A stretch of 64,000 nucleotides of DNA from Rehmannia glutinosa (GCA_016081115.2 JABTTQ020001090.1:1-64000), one strand, 5' to 3'. Positions 11,397 to 25,000 are shown, counted from the first letter of the stretch. Notes: generated by a model not told the origin, from the letters alone. Made by a program: numbers and translations.

Positions 11397-12617
11397 TCAA
11401 CTCTGGGACTTTGTATTTGACTCACAAATGGCCATAGTTTTCTTTTGAAGCTCCTCCTTGTTAGCGCCTACGAGTTTGTCCAACTGCCGTCCGTCTCTCA
11501 GGAAAAAGAAGGTTGGAGTTGCTTTGATGTCCCATGAAGTACTGAATTCCTGCACCACATTAATTAGAACATTAAGATTTTCCGATATGAGCAAGATGTC
11601 ACGAAGATGGTCTAAAACTTATCGTATTCTTGTAATAATATTGGGTGTTTTTTTTTTTTTTTACCGATAAAAAAAAAATAAAAATATATTGGGTGTTTTT
11701 TTCTCCCGAAAGTGATACTTACGGCTAACTCATCGACATCAACTGTTAGAAACAAAATCGAGGAATATTTATCAGCAAGTTCGCGATAAGCTGGCGCTAT
11801 CTGTCTACAAGGATTGCACCAAGATGCACTGAAATTAACCACCACCTGTTGGAGAGCACAAAAATGAAAAATCAGAGAAATGCAGGGAGAAAAATGATTC
11901 TATTTCTGATTTCGTTTATGTAAAATCACTTTTACAACTTATTCACTAAATACTATCTATTAACTTAACCAACTTTCAGCTTCTAATTGCAAACACTGCC
12001 AACTTGTAATTCTTAACTGATTTCCACTTGTATTACAATAAATCACTTTTTTTAAAGCAGGTGTTTTTGCAAACACTCCCTACATTTACGAATAGGGGCA
12101 ATGGGAACTTACAATTTTGCCGTCATTATTTGCTTCTGATGTCTCTTTTTCCCACTTCTCCATTGTAGTTACAAGGTGAACATTTCCACCTGCAAGCTCT
12201 GCCGTGGTCTCATCAATTGTACTTCGTTTGCATGACTGCGAAGAAACACAAATTCTATATTTACCAGGCAACAATTGCAAAGAAACAACTCTTTCAGACC
12301 ATATCAACGTTTGTCTTAATCATTAGAAACAATACATAGTTCAAGTCAATGACGGATTAATTGGTGATACAGAGAAACAACTCTTTCAGACCATAACAAC
12401 ATTTGGCTATCATTTTAAACAACACACAGTTCAAGTAAATGAAGGATTAATTGGCTTAAAATTGATGTTCCAGAGCAAGGATAAATAAATGAACCATAAA
12501 AAAATGTAGGAGAATGAAATTTTTCATAAATAACTGAAAATGTCGAAGATAATCATTTTCCGTCGTAACCATTTTTAAAATTCAAATATTAATTACCTTC
12601 GTCCAGCAGTGTCCCAT
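11397..12617 (-). CDS. Thioredoxin h-type, h9-like (subgroup III), 4 exons
   Basis: Coding exons on the minus strand are 12597-12617, 12113-12235, 11723-11845 and 11397-11549, all in phase 0, giving 139 residues. The protein starts MGHC, so Gly2 and Cys4 are candidate myristoylation and palmitoylation sites, as known for Arabidopsis TRX h9, which is membrane-associated and mobile between cells. The redox site is W57-C58-N59-P60-C61, followed by the cis-proline segment ATPT (P101) and the KLVGANKEEL helix. The 7-codon first exon with the lipidation signal is typical of this subgroup. The redox site has Asn where most plant h-type proteins have Gly or Pro. An additional 5'-UTR intron is likely. 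The role would be disulfide reduction in the cytosol or at membranes. Confidence 0.93.
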
Positions 12618-13440
12618 CGACTATTCACAGCTGAACCCCGACAAAAGGACTACAGCAGTGACCTATAAGTAAGAAACATTTAGAATCGTCTTTAGATAAA
12701 ATGGTCGAAAAAACAACTCAAAATCACAATTTCTCTGCATATGTTCATAACACCATATACATCTAAAAATGGCAGTCTAATTAGTAACTTCCTAATTTTA
12801 ATTCCGCAATATTTTACGATGATACTGAAAATGAATGTACAATGCATGGAATATGCTTAAGATAATTTCTAATAAACTGATCTCAAAATCAAAATGTAGA
12901 TTCTATTCAGATAACAAAAAAGGACGCCCTCTTAAATCTCTTCCAAGTAAATGTTGATCAAAGCAAAGCAGGCCCATCTAATCAAATTTCTTTTTTTCTA
13001 AGTATAAATATCAGATCAATAATTCCCCAAAAAATTGGTAATTCTATTCTGTCAACAAGACAATATGATTATTACAAAAATGATCATTTATAGAGATGGC
13101 CATGCAAAAAAATCCCTAAACAGTCATTTTCCAATTACCATCCAATGCATATGCATATTTATGAATGAACCCTACAAACATCAAAATCAAGCCTTAATCC
13201 TTAATTCCTTCGTAAAATTACAATCTTTTACGTTACATTTTCGGGAATATCAAACCACTATAATAATCAAGACAGATCATAAATGGGGTACAGTGAAAAA
13301 GGGAAGTTACCTTAGGATTGTGCGAATAGAAAGCCTCCGATATAACAACATCAAAAAGGGGTGGTAATGAAAGAAAAATGCCCAGATGAAAAATTTGCGG
13401 AGAAATGAAGGAAAAATGGAAACTTTGTCGTGCTACGAGG
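12618..13440 (-). promoter_or_regulatory. Leader intron and 5' UTR of the thioredoxin gene
   Basis: A donor-like CCTAAG/gtaactt lies near 13311 on the minus strand, and an acceptor ending tgctgtag lies near 12648, just above the start codon. The interval would be a leader intron of about 660 bases. The plus-strand open frame in it shows no family resemblance. Confidence 0.45.
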
Positions 13441-13479
13441 ATACAATAAGAAAGAAGGTTGTTGGATAAAAGCCTTATA

Positions 13480-14727
13480 CTGAAATTATTTGACTAATTT
13501 TTGAAAAGAAAAAACAATGTACAATTGTTCTTTCAGAAAATATATTGCAGTACCAAATTGTCCTTGTGGGGTCAAAGAAGTGGTCAACGAAGTTTGAGGT
13601 TTGTGTAGTCAGTGTGTCCCCGGTTATGTCGTTCCTATGTGAAACATACACGATGTTGTATAATTCTTGAAATTTCTAGAACACGTTATGATAAGTTTAT
13701 AATAATTAATGGTAGTTCCATACGGAAATTAATGCAATTAATTTTGAAAATTTTGAATTTTGATGCGGTGTCATTCCAAAATTGAGATCATATATTCAAT
13801 TTATTGTTTCGTTTTCTATTTTAACATATCAATATATGCCACCTACGTAATGAAATTTACTTGTGTTGAGTTTAATTTTTATATGGATCATCACCTGCGT
13901 CACAAAAGGTCGTTAGGGGTGTGGAGTATTATCTAATGCTTAAATCAGTTCTAGAACAAGTAAGAATAGGAAAGAACTTGAGAGGAGCTAAGTCCGTAGA
14001 AAATTGCGTACTTTCAATCATGAGAATCTAATGGTATTTATAGGCAAATAAGTGGATTTTTCGTGAGCTTTTTGGCTTCAAGGCCTTAATGAGCTTAATT
14101 TGGGCATTATTAATAATGGCGGGCCTGGGCCTTAGTTTGTCTTTAGGACTGTAATTTAGAGAATTCCCTTCAATTTGGCCTATTTGAATTATAACCAATC
14201 AATTTTAGCATACTTTCTCAAAAAAAAAAAAAATCAATTTTCGCATAAGTTTTTATAACCCCTGAACTTCGAAAAGTTTGAAAAAATCTCACAGTAATAT
14301 TAGGAACATTGTGCACAATTACATTTTTTTTTCTTGAATAATATTGGACGTCGAATGTTATTCCAATATATAAGTAAACCTGTATACGTTTTTATTGCAA
14401 ATATGCTATTTTTTTACAAAGAGAATTTGTAATTTATTAACCAAGATAATCATGAATTACAAGATCTTCAAGCCACAACGGGAAACAGCTCTGCACCCAA
14501 ACAAAGTGTGTAGAGCTGGATAAAGTAAATTTAGCGAACTTATGAGTAACTAAATTAGCATATGGTTAGTAAGGCAATTATATCTGATAATCTTGTGGTT
14601 TATTGACTTTGATGTAAACAAATCAGCTATCCCTTTTATCAGTATTGCCGAAAATTGTACATTATTATTAACTCAAGATGCCAATACAAAGCACAAAAAT
14701 TCTGTTGTAGAACAAACGCTTATGCGG
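13480..14727. other. Intergenic AT-rich DNA, nothing recognised
   Basis: No open frame with family resemblance, no RNA gene and no clear terminal repeats. It contains the promoter side of the thioredoxin gene and the 3' flank of the Coa1-like gene. Confidence 0.5.
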
Positions 14728-17700
14728 CTATTGGGGGTCGCCTTTTACTTTTTCGAGCTTTTCAGTTTCTTCTCGACGTTTCTTTTCGGCTTCTCTGAGT
14801 TCCATAGCGGCATCCTCCTCGTCCTCCTTTTGGTCACGCGCCTCGAACTCCTTAGCAGCAGCCAATGCTTTGACAACTGGGTCCCGCAGTTCGGAAATCA
14901 ACCCACCACCAATCCTATACTCTTCTTCATCTCCAATTAAGAACAGCCGTTGATCAGGTCCGGTTGCCACGGGAATGTCCACTGCCAGTAGTTTCATATC
15001 GTGCTGCACCACATTAGATCAAGAATGAGAAGAACGTTTCTTCCTTTCTTTCCTATGAAAGTTTAACCTCAAAAGCTATCCATATATAAATTTTCCGAAT
15101 TCCAATCCCACAGCTCAGAGTCAAGTGAAACGTGAAAAAAAAAGAGCGCCAAAAATATATCTCAGCAGACTAAATAAAGCATACTTTTTCTTGAATCAGT
15201 AGAATCCACCAAGTATTTGTTTATTAATAGTTGGGGAAAACACTTTGCTATCCGAATAGGAGCTAATGTTTTTTTGTTACACTTGGACATCTGAGCTACA
15301 CTGTTTTACACTTTGCCATCTGGAGTACAATTGCTGAACTTTTTGCCAGGATTCTGTCACAGACTCACATGCATGGCATGCCTCTTATTTGTCTATTTTT
15401 TGGTCAATTTCAGGTTGGTTGTTTGATATGCTGAACCACATCTGTTGAGCCTAATGTTGAAAAATCAAATCACTGTTTTACTCACATAACACAACCTGGA
15501 ATTGACCAAAAAGTGCACAAACAAGAAGCGACTAACAAAGTCGCGGCAAAAAGTTCCACAACGAGATGCTCCAGATGGTAAAGTGCAAAACCTGTGTAGT
15601 TCAGATGACAAAGTGTAAAGAAAAAAAAATATATTAGCTCCCAAAGTGCATAAATCTTCATAGTTTGGATGTCAAAATGTTTTTACCCCGTGATAATTAG
15701 GCAAGAAATGCAGTGACAGGTAGGTATTAACTAGACAACGAAAACAGTAACTTCAAGAAAGAAAAACAAGATCAGCTGGCATTGAAAGAAACCTGGCCTT
15801 TCTTCTTCCTGACTTCAACACTGACCAATCCTCTTTTTTCTGAACCTTGTATAGGGAAAATAAGAAAACACCTTTTGCTTCTTAACCTCGGATGGAAATT
15901 TCTCAGGGTGATGCCCCCTCCTGACATCACATATGCCCTCAAATCTGTTCCTGTGAGTGGCGCACCCATGACCTCAAGAATACTAGCCGATGTATTTAGC
16001 CTCCTCATCGCCATTCTGTAAACTTTATCTGGATTGATGTTGAATCTCGAATGAAGGTACAAGCCCTTAGCATAAGAAAGAAAAGGAGAAAATCGAAATA
16101 AATAGCAACACATTACATTATCAGAACAACAGTAACATATCATACAACTCAATCATTAACTTCCCTTCCATTAAGTTGTCCAGATAAAATGCATGGGTAT
16201 GTTTATCCCTTCACTTCCTCTTTCCTTACAATTACATCCCCACTTATACATGAATAGACTTGCAATTTGTCACTTTATAATGGTCATTGAACTTCAGAAT
16301 TATCTGTTACCCAGCTTTTCAAACATGGAACCTACGAACCAACTCAGAGGTGGAGATGGAAGGGAAAGGAAGCAGAAAAAGTAGTAAACAATCACATCAG
16401 CAACAAAACTAGCCACCTACACCTATTGAATTCGTTTGAGGTTTGTCATCATAAGATTTAAGTCAAACAACCAAAGAACGTGCTAAAAGAGAAAGCACCT
16501 CAAAAAAGGTCGTAGTTATGAATTTTATGGTAAGGAGCATAATTTTTTTTTCCAAACAACTATAGCTTCCTGCTCCCGCCCCATCTGTCTTATCGTATTA
16601 AGGGTTTAGCAGATAAGCTTTCATCTTATCTATTCTTCCCTTTTTCTCATTGTAGATTTATGATCCTTTATCAGGCAACAGTGGGGTGTAGATTATCAAG
16701 GAGATAAATTTGAGTTGACGCACTTAAAATCTAATAACTTCCTAATAACTCTACGCACATTACAAGGGAACTAAAATTTCCCCTTTAGATATCCTTATAG
16801 TTTTTGTTTTCGCCATATCGCGTTGAAGCAATCATATCTTTGTGGAAAAATGATTGCAAACCCAAAACGCGAGATCCTAAAAAACCTAGTGCTATCAAAA
16901 GGTCTTGAAGAAAGGAAGTTAGCTATCATCAATTTCATTCAGGCAACAGTATAGCAAGGTAACAAGATGATATCAAGCTCCTATATCATTTCCATAGGTA
17001 AATAACCATATAAGCAGTAATAGCTATACAAGGATGGCAAAGAAAAAAGAAAATCCATGCTCCAAGTCACTAAAATCCATAAAGAACTCTCTTTCTTCAC
17101 CATCAACTCATTAAACAAAAACTAATTACCAACAACAACAAAAAAAAAAGAACTGAGTAAAGCCTATATAAGGCATCAACTAGAACAGAGCAAAGAACAA
17201 CTCACGCTAAACGCGACGATGGAGGATGAAAGAGCCAGAAACCCATACTTGGCCATGCCCTCGGAGAAACCAATAAAAGTATTCGCGATCCCAAACAAGA
17301 CCCGCCACAGCAAAATGCAGACCACGAACCCACCTGCACCCAGCACCACCAGATAATTCCTCTTCCAGAAGGCCTCAATCTGCAAACTCGCCGCCTCCTT
17401 ATACCGTGCGAACGCATTCTTAAAAGCCAAACCAGGGTTTTTCGCTACTTTCCTAGCAAATTCTTTAGAACCCATCTCATGATTCATAGACGAAAAGTAC
17501 CTAAACCCCAAACAATTTTCAGGCGGCAAGAATCCGGCATGTGGATTTAATTTCCCAAACACACCTGGCATATTGGCTGATGATGAGAAATGGGTTCGTT
17601 GGGAATTCAATAGCCATGAAGAAAATGTGGGGTTTCTGATTACCTTAGGGTTGTTTGCGATCAATTGGGAAATGCCACTACTAGTTGTTGGGGGTTTTGA

Positions 17701-17754
17701 TGCAATGTGATGAAAATACCTGATAACGAAGCTTGATGATGAGGGTTTTGCCAT
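14728..17754 (-). CDS. Mitochondrial membrane protein with Coa1/Tim21-like domain, 3 exons
   Basis: Exons on the minus strand are 17206-17754, 15793-16065 and 14728-15003, all joined in phase 0, giving 365 residues. The first 60 residues are Ser/Arg/Asn-rich without early acidic residues, like a mitochondrial presequence. Two hydrophobic segments follow, at about 134-152 and 170-190; the second spans the exon 1/2 junction, which supports that splice. The conserved soluble part has VMGAPLTGTDLRAYVMSGGG, FHPRLRSKRCFLIFPIQGS and FLIGDEEEYRIGGGLI. The tail from about 320 is a charged, coiled-coil-like run. I place it with the plant mitochondrial proteins related to Coa1/Tim21-type domains, which act in respiratory-complex assembly or protein import. 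That assignment is from pattern memory and is less sure than the gene model. Confidence 0.8.
15231..15690. mobile_element. MITE with long terminal inverted repeats in intron 2
   Basis: The left arm begins ggggaaaacactttgctatc and continues through taggagctaat, ttgttacacttgg, acatctgagctacac and actttgccatctggag. The right arm, reverse-complemented, begins ggggtaaaaacattttgaca and repeats the same series in order. Each arm is about 130 bases, so the element is a large inverted repeat with a short unique middle. It lies within the intron between exons 2 and 3 of the Coa1-like gene. Confidence 0.75.
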
Positions 17755-18744
17755 TTTTTGGCTTCGTTTCTATAGATTTTGGGATTTTTCTGTAAAAATG
17801 AAATTAGGTTCACGGAAATCACAAAATCGAAGAGGAATTGATCGACCTGCTGGAATAAATTCAATCTTAACTCTGTCATGGAAATAAGTTTACTTTGTGG
17901 ACACAAAAAGTAGAACAAGTGTATAAATAAATAATTAACTTTTATATATAATATCGAGTGACAAATGTCTAATTTTTTTAGATTTTTTTTAAGGAGTGAT
18001 GATGAAATATAAATAACAATTTTAAGCTCTATCATCATCTGCATGTTATTTCTGATAATTATGTGAAAATGTTGTAGCAAGATTTATACGTTATTTTGTC
18101 TTTGGAATAGGACTGTGATGACTCATGAAGTCATAAAACATAATCCATCTAATCTTTTTTTTTTTTTTGAGAACCATAATTCATCTAATCTAATTTGGTC
18201 TGAAATCTTTTCCATCATGCATGCTTTGCTTTAAATTTGCTCAAAGCCTTTTCAATAGTACTGGAGTGGGCTAATGGAGATTTTGCCATCTTAATTAATG
18301 ATTGCAAGGCTATCACCATAAGACCCACTAGAGCTTTTTAATCCAGATCTAGAGATTTTTATTTTATATATTTGATATTTACCATAATTCTCCCTCAAAT
18401 ACCATCTTAGATACCAGTTGTGGGAAAACAAAAGTTTTTTCATAATTATTGTTTTTATTTACTAAATGTATTTATTTAAGCTGATTAATTACCCAATATT
18501 ATTCATTATTTATTGGGCTATATATAAAACTATCTGACCCAGTAGCCCTATAGGCTAGATCATGCATTCATATGCGGTCCACGAGGCCCGCTAACCCATG
18601 TATATAAATATCTCTTTATCTTATTTGTAAATTGTAATCCAGTTCAGAATCAATTACTCATAATTGTTGTCTTTTTGCTCCGAATTTTCTCTCATTCATT
18701 TGATACCTTTAGCGTCGGATGTGCCTATTTGGAACAATCCCAGA
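17755..18744. other. Intergenic, promoter side of the Coa1-like gene, possible LTR relic
   Basis: No gene. From about 18418 (tgtgggaaaac) to 18730 the text has LTR-like features: tatataaatatct, ttgtaatccagttcag, then tagcgtcggatgtgcc. No second LTR was found, so a solo LTR is only a guess. Confidence 0.3.
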
Positions 18745-19273
18745 TAGGGCTGCAAATGAACCAAGCCGCTCGTGAGCCATTCGGAGCTCGATTCGATAAA
18801 AGCTCGTTCGAGTTCATTTAATGAAGCTCGTTAAAATAAACGAGCCAAAATCAAACTTAAGGAGATATTTGGTTCGTTAGCTCGTGAACAGACTCGGTAG
18901 TAAGCTCGTGAATAGGCTCGATAGTAAGCTCGTATAAATTAAACTAATAATTTGACTTTAATTTTAATTTTTCATATTCTTACTTATGATAATATAAAAT
19001 ATTTCAATAAATTTATTTGTTTGAATAAAATTATAAGTTTTAATAAATATATTAAGTGTTTTAGATATATATAATTCTATTTTTGTAATAAATTGAAGAA
19101 TAATTTAATTTATAATTAATATTTACTAAGCTCGTTTAGGCTCGATTAAGCTCGATAAAGTTCGTGAGCCATCGATATGTTCAATAAATTCAGGCTCGAG
19201 TTCGACTTGATAATAAACGAGCCAAACTCAAACACTCAAAAGATCGGCTCGGTTCGGTTCGATTGCAACCCTA
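18745..19273. mobile_element. 529-bp hAT-type MITE with 8-bp target duplication
   Basis: The tips are TAGGGCTGCAAATGAACC and, in reverse complement, TAGGGTTGCAATCGAACC. The octamer atcccaga flanks both sides exactly (18737-18744 and 19274-19281). TAGGG-type tips with an 8-bp duplication are the mark of the hAT superfamily. The subterminal regions are dense in gctcg/cgagc motifs, as is usual for hAT transposase binding. No transposase remains. Confidence 0.9.
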
Positions 19274-19558
19274 ATCCCAGAGATATTCAGTTTTGGAAGA
19301 AGAAGACTTTAATTAATTCAGAATCCTTGATTTGGAGTGATCTGCAGAAAAAGAAAAAAAAAAGCATCAATAATACCCATTTAAGTTATTATAAATAGAT
19401 TGAAAGTATTTCTTGTTTTGAAAGATATATTAGTTTTTTCTTTTGTAAATAGATTAAATTTTAAGGATATTTTTCTATAATTAACTCTTGAGCAAAATGA
19501 GAAGTACAATTATAAGGTGTAGGGTGTAATGCACATTTTGAACGAATGTGTAATTAAA

Positions 19559-19808
19559 TGGGAGAACTACAAAAATTATCCTTATATTTAGATTAATTAT
19601 AAAAAGACTCAATTATTATTTAAAATTGTAAATGCCCTCTCGGCATTTACTTCTATTTTACAAAATGCACATATTGTGATGGTAATTATAAAACAATCAA
19701 CCTCAAGGTGGTTTTGTAAAACCTCAAAGGATATTTGTAATTTTAAAAGATAATTGGATTTTTTTGTAATTAGGTTAAATCTCAAAAACAATCTTTAAAT
19801 TTGTCCTA
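19559..19808. mobile_element. MITE, GGGATAATTACAAAA family (copy 3, degenerate)
   Basis: Left end gggagaactacaaaaattat and inner tgtaattaggttaaatctca are recognisable, but the tips have drifted. The length agrees with the fuller copies. Confidence 0.55.
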
Positions 19809-20814
19809 ATTTAATTTACAACTTTCAAAGAGTAGATGACTACTCCTAATTATTTGTTAATGAAACTGGGATTAGTATAACTTCTCTTTTTTCCAAATCA
19901 TTTGTCACATATGAGATAAAGATAGTATCCTGTCTTTTGCTTGAGAATGTGGCATTGCCTTTATATTCAAATTGATTATTTTTTTCTCAATCCCTCCTTT
20001 TTAATCCTTTATTCCTTTTCCGCTTCTATGTAGTGGATAAAATTTACCATTCATATGATCACAAGATCACATATATATAGATTTCACATTACCCATTTGA
20101 TGTATATGTGACGTTGAAATATAACTGAATGTTTTAACAGTTCAAATATAATTTCATAATTCTTGTTATAAAATATATGTGTAGTATTATAGTAGATGAA
20201 AATAGCACATGGATTGCCAACGGGGTTATTTGTAATTATAACTAATTTTTTTATAAAAAAAATTAAATTTTTAGTAATTTTTATAATTTATCCTACTTTA
20301 AAGTAATAGCCACAACTTGGTTGTAATTTTATTTGTATTATAGAGATTTGAGAAATATTGAGTTCATATGGAATAAAGTCAACCAGCATGCACAACTCAT
20401 TGTTGCCAAACAAATGATATATGCACTGTCCTAATAATATTCGCTCTAACTCCATCTCAGTGTGAGATGGGGGTTGAATTGAATTTTGATGTAATAGGCT
20501 CATTAGTTTAATTAGCCCACATATTATAATTATCTTAATCATGTTAGTGATACTATTAGTATTCCAAGTTGTTGAGTTAAAAAAGAAAAATAGTGGAATA
20601 GATTGTTTATATGAAGAAATTTAATTTTAAAAAAATGTTTTTATTTTGCTGTTGTTTTGGTAATTGCAGAACACAATTCTTAGTACATCCGACTTTGTTT
20701 TCAAGTTTTTTCTTTTTTTTTTTGGTACATAACAGGACATAAGATATGTGTTTATATGAGTTCGAACTAAGACAAATTGTCTTGTAAGCACTAAGCACAT
20801 ACTTTAAGGGTGGG

Positions 20815-21260
20815 GCTCAATTGAACCGAGTTGAGCTGAATTTCTAAAAGTTTGAATTTTACTCGTTATTATTAAGTCGAACTCGAACATTAACGGTTCA
20901 TGAGTTTTGTCAAGTTTTACCAAGTCTACACAAGTTTAGCATATATCAATTATAAATTAATTTATTTTTCAATTTATTACAAAAATAAATTAGATACTTT
21001 TAATAATATATATATATATATATTAAAAGCTATGACTTTATCCAAACAAATAAGTTTATTTAAATATTTTATATTAACCATAAATAAAATATATAAAAAT
21101 TAAAATTAAAGTCAAATTATTAGGTTAGATCATACAAGCTAACTTACAAGCTTACTAACGAGTCTACACGAGCCAAATATCTCTAACTTGAATTTGGTTC
21201 ATTTATTCTGATGAGTCTTGTTAAACGAGTTCAACCAAGCCTTTATCAAGTCGATTTACG
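20815..21260. mobile_element. Second, inverted and decayed copy of the 18.7-kb hAT MITE family
   Basis: The segments ttgaaccgagttgagctgaa and cgagccaaatatctctaac, and the AT-rich core with ttataaattaatttattttt, are the reverse complement of parts of the 18745-19273 element. Clean tips and a target duplication are not visible. Confidence 0.5.
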
Positions 21261-21850
21261 AAATAATAGTGTTTCAAAATATAAAACCAATTTAAATATT
21301 TATATTCCTCAACACGTGCTGCTATCTCTTTAAAATAGACCATTGCTTCAACAAAAAAAAAAAGGATCATAAAAAAAATTATAATCGTTGTTATATATAA
21401 TTATACATATTACTATACGTTATCAAAATTAATAAAAATATAATCACATTTGTTATATTATAATATATTAACTTAAAGACAATGTACAATAATATCCACA
21501 AAGAGTCTTATAAAAATATATTACGATAAAATTGTCCTTTAAAATTAAAAATCGAACATACCAAAACCAGAAAATCTTTAGTAATACGCTTTCTTGTATA
21601 TTTCTAACATTACACGTTTCCCCTTTGACGAAAATACAACCCGAAAATAAGAAAAAACAGTTTCTGTATGTTGAAATATACGATGCCAGCCATTATTAAA
21701 CCTCTTCTCCCCCAGATAATTCTTCCTACCTTGCTCGCTGCATCTTCCCATTTCATACATGATTATTAATTAATTCATGTATAGATATAGATATATATAT
21801 GTATATACATAGTTTGTTGGTTTTATTCATGTAACAGTTGCCAGTTCTCA
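21261..21850. other. AT-rich spacer upstream of the RING gene
   Basis: Nothing coding seen. The C/T-rich stretch with ctctctcaac from about 21830 to 21960 probably begins the 5' UTR of the RING gene. Confidence 0.5.
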
Positions 21851-22019
21851 CTCTTCTGACTTTTCCTTCTCTCTCAACATTTCTCTGTTTTTTTCTGTAA
21901 CTGAAACTATTTTCCATCTCAGATATATTCTTCCCCTTCTTCTTCACCAAGAAATCGATTTTTTTTTTGGATTTCGTGGGTTTTTTTGGTTTTATTTTTA
22001 GCTATTTTGGGTTTTTCTT

Positions 22020-25000
22020 ATGGAGATACCAAATGCTGATGCTGCGAATTTGGATTCTGCGTCACCTTCGTCAGCAAGCAACGGAGGAGGAACCGATAAC
22101 CTCCAGTCCCGTGCCATGCGGTTCTTACAGTCCCCTATTTCATCACTACTCGAATATTCCGGCGTCCTCCGAGTCCGACCGGATTACCCTTACTCCGAAG
22201 CCCATCCTCTAATACCTGAGAGTACTAGTACCAGTGTCAATGTTCAAAACCCTGGAAATTCAGAGTCGGTTTATCTTAATGATGCGGTTGATGGGAGTGG
22301 CAATAGCAATATGGGTAATAGCATCGGCGGGGAGGTTTCGATTCGGATTATTGGGGAGCAGGATGGAGTTGTGGGTGCAAATGATGGCGATAATGGTGTG
22401 AATGGGGTGGGATTGGATGCGGAGGGGTCTATGGTGGGGGATGATGATGTTAATGGAAATGGGAGAGATAACAGCAGCGGTGATAGTAGTAATAGGGAAG
22501 CATCATCGTATCAGAGATATGATATACAACAGGCGGCGAGGTGGATTGAGCAGATTCTTCCTTTTTCATTGCTGTTGTTGATTGTTTTTATCCGGCAGCA
22601 CTTGCAAGGTAGTAAGTTGTATATTTCTTTGATTTTTGATTGCTTTAATTCTTTTTTTGGTCATTTATGTGACAAACATTCAGTTTAGCATTTCTGATTT
22701 TTAATTATGTGTTTAGCTATTCGATTAGGCTAGTGATAAGCTTAAAGAGTTCCATCTTATTTGTGAATGAGGTGGCTACATTTCTGTGGTGCTATCTTTT
22801 GGTTATCCAGCTGAAATATTAGTCTCTTATCTACTACAGTTAGAAGATAAAACAAAAGGATCATCAACTTGTGTGAAATTGAATAGTTTTGTGTTATTTT
22901 GCCTTATGAGTGTTCTCTTGTTTCTATGGTCATCGAAAACCCTTTTGTGGGTCCAACTCTTGACGTTTTCAAGAATGGTTTCCAGGATTTGTTGTTACCG
23001 TTTATTCTGCCGCGATCTTGTTCAAGTCCAATGACATTCTTCGGAAACAAACTGCTCTAAAGGTGCGGTTTCTGTTCCATAGGCTGAATCTTTTGTAGCA
23101 CTATTGTGTAAATGAAATTAAGTTTCTAAGCCTCCCTTTCTCTAAAAACTATTGAATCATGGACCTATAAACACTGGCTTTTGCAGGGAGAAAGGAAGAT
23201 TGCTGTCCTATTTGGTTATTCTGTTTTTTTCTTGCTTCATATATTTGGAATCTACTGGTGGAATTGGAGTGACGATCTTTTCTATCCATTGTTCATGATT
23301 CCTCCAAAAGCAATCCCACCTTTCTGGCATGCGATATTTATCATCCTGGTAAATGGTATGGATTTTGACCTGGTAGTTGCTTTTCTGGTTTTAATTCATC
23401 TGACTACTATGATATTGATTGTAGATGAATTAATCCATTTGAGATATGATTGTTCATGATATCATATCTTTCTATCTTTCAAAATTACTTGTAGTTGACT
23501 CCTTTAAAGATGGCTCTATGGTTAAGCCATAATTATTTCCATGCGTCTAAATGAGTTGGCTGTTAAACAACTGATTTGTGATAATATAGCCATAACTTGC
23601 TGCGTTCCCATGAATTTCTGTTATGACAAACTATTGGAAATTGACCTTTTGATATGGAACTTGAAAAGGTCACCTCGTCATCATTTTTCTAGAAGTCATA
23701 CTTGTATTCTGATATAAACAAAAGAATCATACTGGCATAATTTGCTTTGGCCAGCTGCAGCAGCAAAACAACACTTTATTCTTGGTTTTATGATCACAGT
23801 AGTAATTTTATAATTTTTCCCTTCAGGGGGGTGTGGGTGCTGGTTTGATTTTAGCTGCATGCGGGGCACAAAATAATTAATCTGCAGGGGGGTCGGGGTG
23901 CTGGTTTGATTTTTATATTTATTTTCTATTTTGTTGCTCTCAGATACAATGGCACGGCAGACAGCCATGGTTTTGAAGTTGGTTCTGTTAATGTATTATA
24001 AGAACGGTAGAGGCCACAATTTTCGTAGACAGGTAACATTTTTCTGGAGCAGATTGTATATGAAGTACTAAAGTGCAAAATTGCTTAAAAACTAGTAATG
24101 GACATTTAAATTGCTTTGGAATCTAATGGTAATAATTTGGTCATTCAGGGTCAAATGTTGACTCTGGTTGAGTATACACTACTTCTATACCGTGCTTTGT
24201 TACCGACCCCTGTATGGTATAGATTCTTCTTAAACAAAGAGTATGGGAGTCTCTTTTCATCACTGACGACGGGATTGTATTTAACTTTCAAGCTAACATC
24301 AATTGTCGAGAAAGTATGTTAGTTAACAACTTACTTCTATCTCCCCAGTTATCTAGTCTTTGACTCTGCATATCGGACTTACGGGCATTTGCCCTCTGTG
24401 TGTGTTCTTCAGGTTCAATCCTGCTTTACTGCCTTGAAGGCATTATCCAGAAAGGAAGTCCATTACGGTTCTTATGCAACATCAGAACAGGTACAATGTT
24501 TCTTCTGGCCATCAGAAATCCCATTCATCTTCATGTGTTCACATGCAAAAACTCATCTAGTCATACCTCTGAGCTGGCAGCAAAGAGTTGGCTTTTAGTT
24601 TCTGAATTTGCATTTTCGTAACACAGTACCTTGATAACCATTGCATGCTTTAAAGTTCAAACATCCACGACTACTGGTCTTGATTGATGTTTCAAAATAT
24701 GAATTCCTGATTATTGGAGGAAGCAGTTTCTTGCTATAATTACAACAAATATCTCATTTGCACGTCCCCTTTTTCTTTGAAGACGAGAAAAGATAGCTGG
24801 AAAGATGAGAAGCAAATATAGCTAGTTCTGGCTGAGCTCACTTTGGCTCGTAGCTCATAGTATATCCCTCCACTTTTATGTTCCTCCTGTTGACTGGTTT
24901 AGAAAATTATACCCAAATTCTTGATGACGATTAACTGCTATTTTTCCATTTTGGCCATCAAGCCCTCATGTTATTTTTGCTAATAGCTAAATTTATCATT

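Noticed and set aside
13035..13367. Plus-strand 110-aa frame
   Set aside because: Opposite strand of the thioredoxin leader intron; no recognisable motif.
22786..23034. Independent small genes at 22786-23034, 23181-23459 and 24389-24621
   Set aside because: They are exons of the RING gene read through into introns or in other frames.
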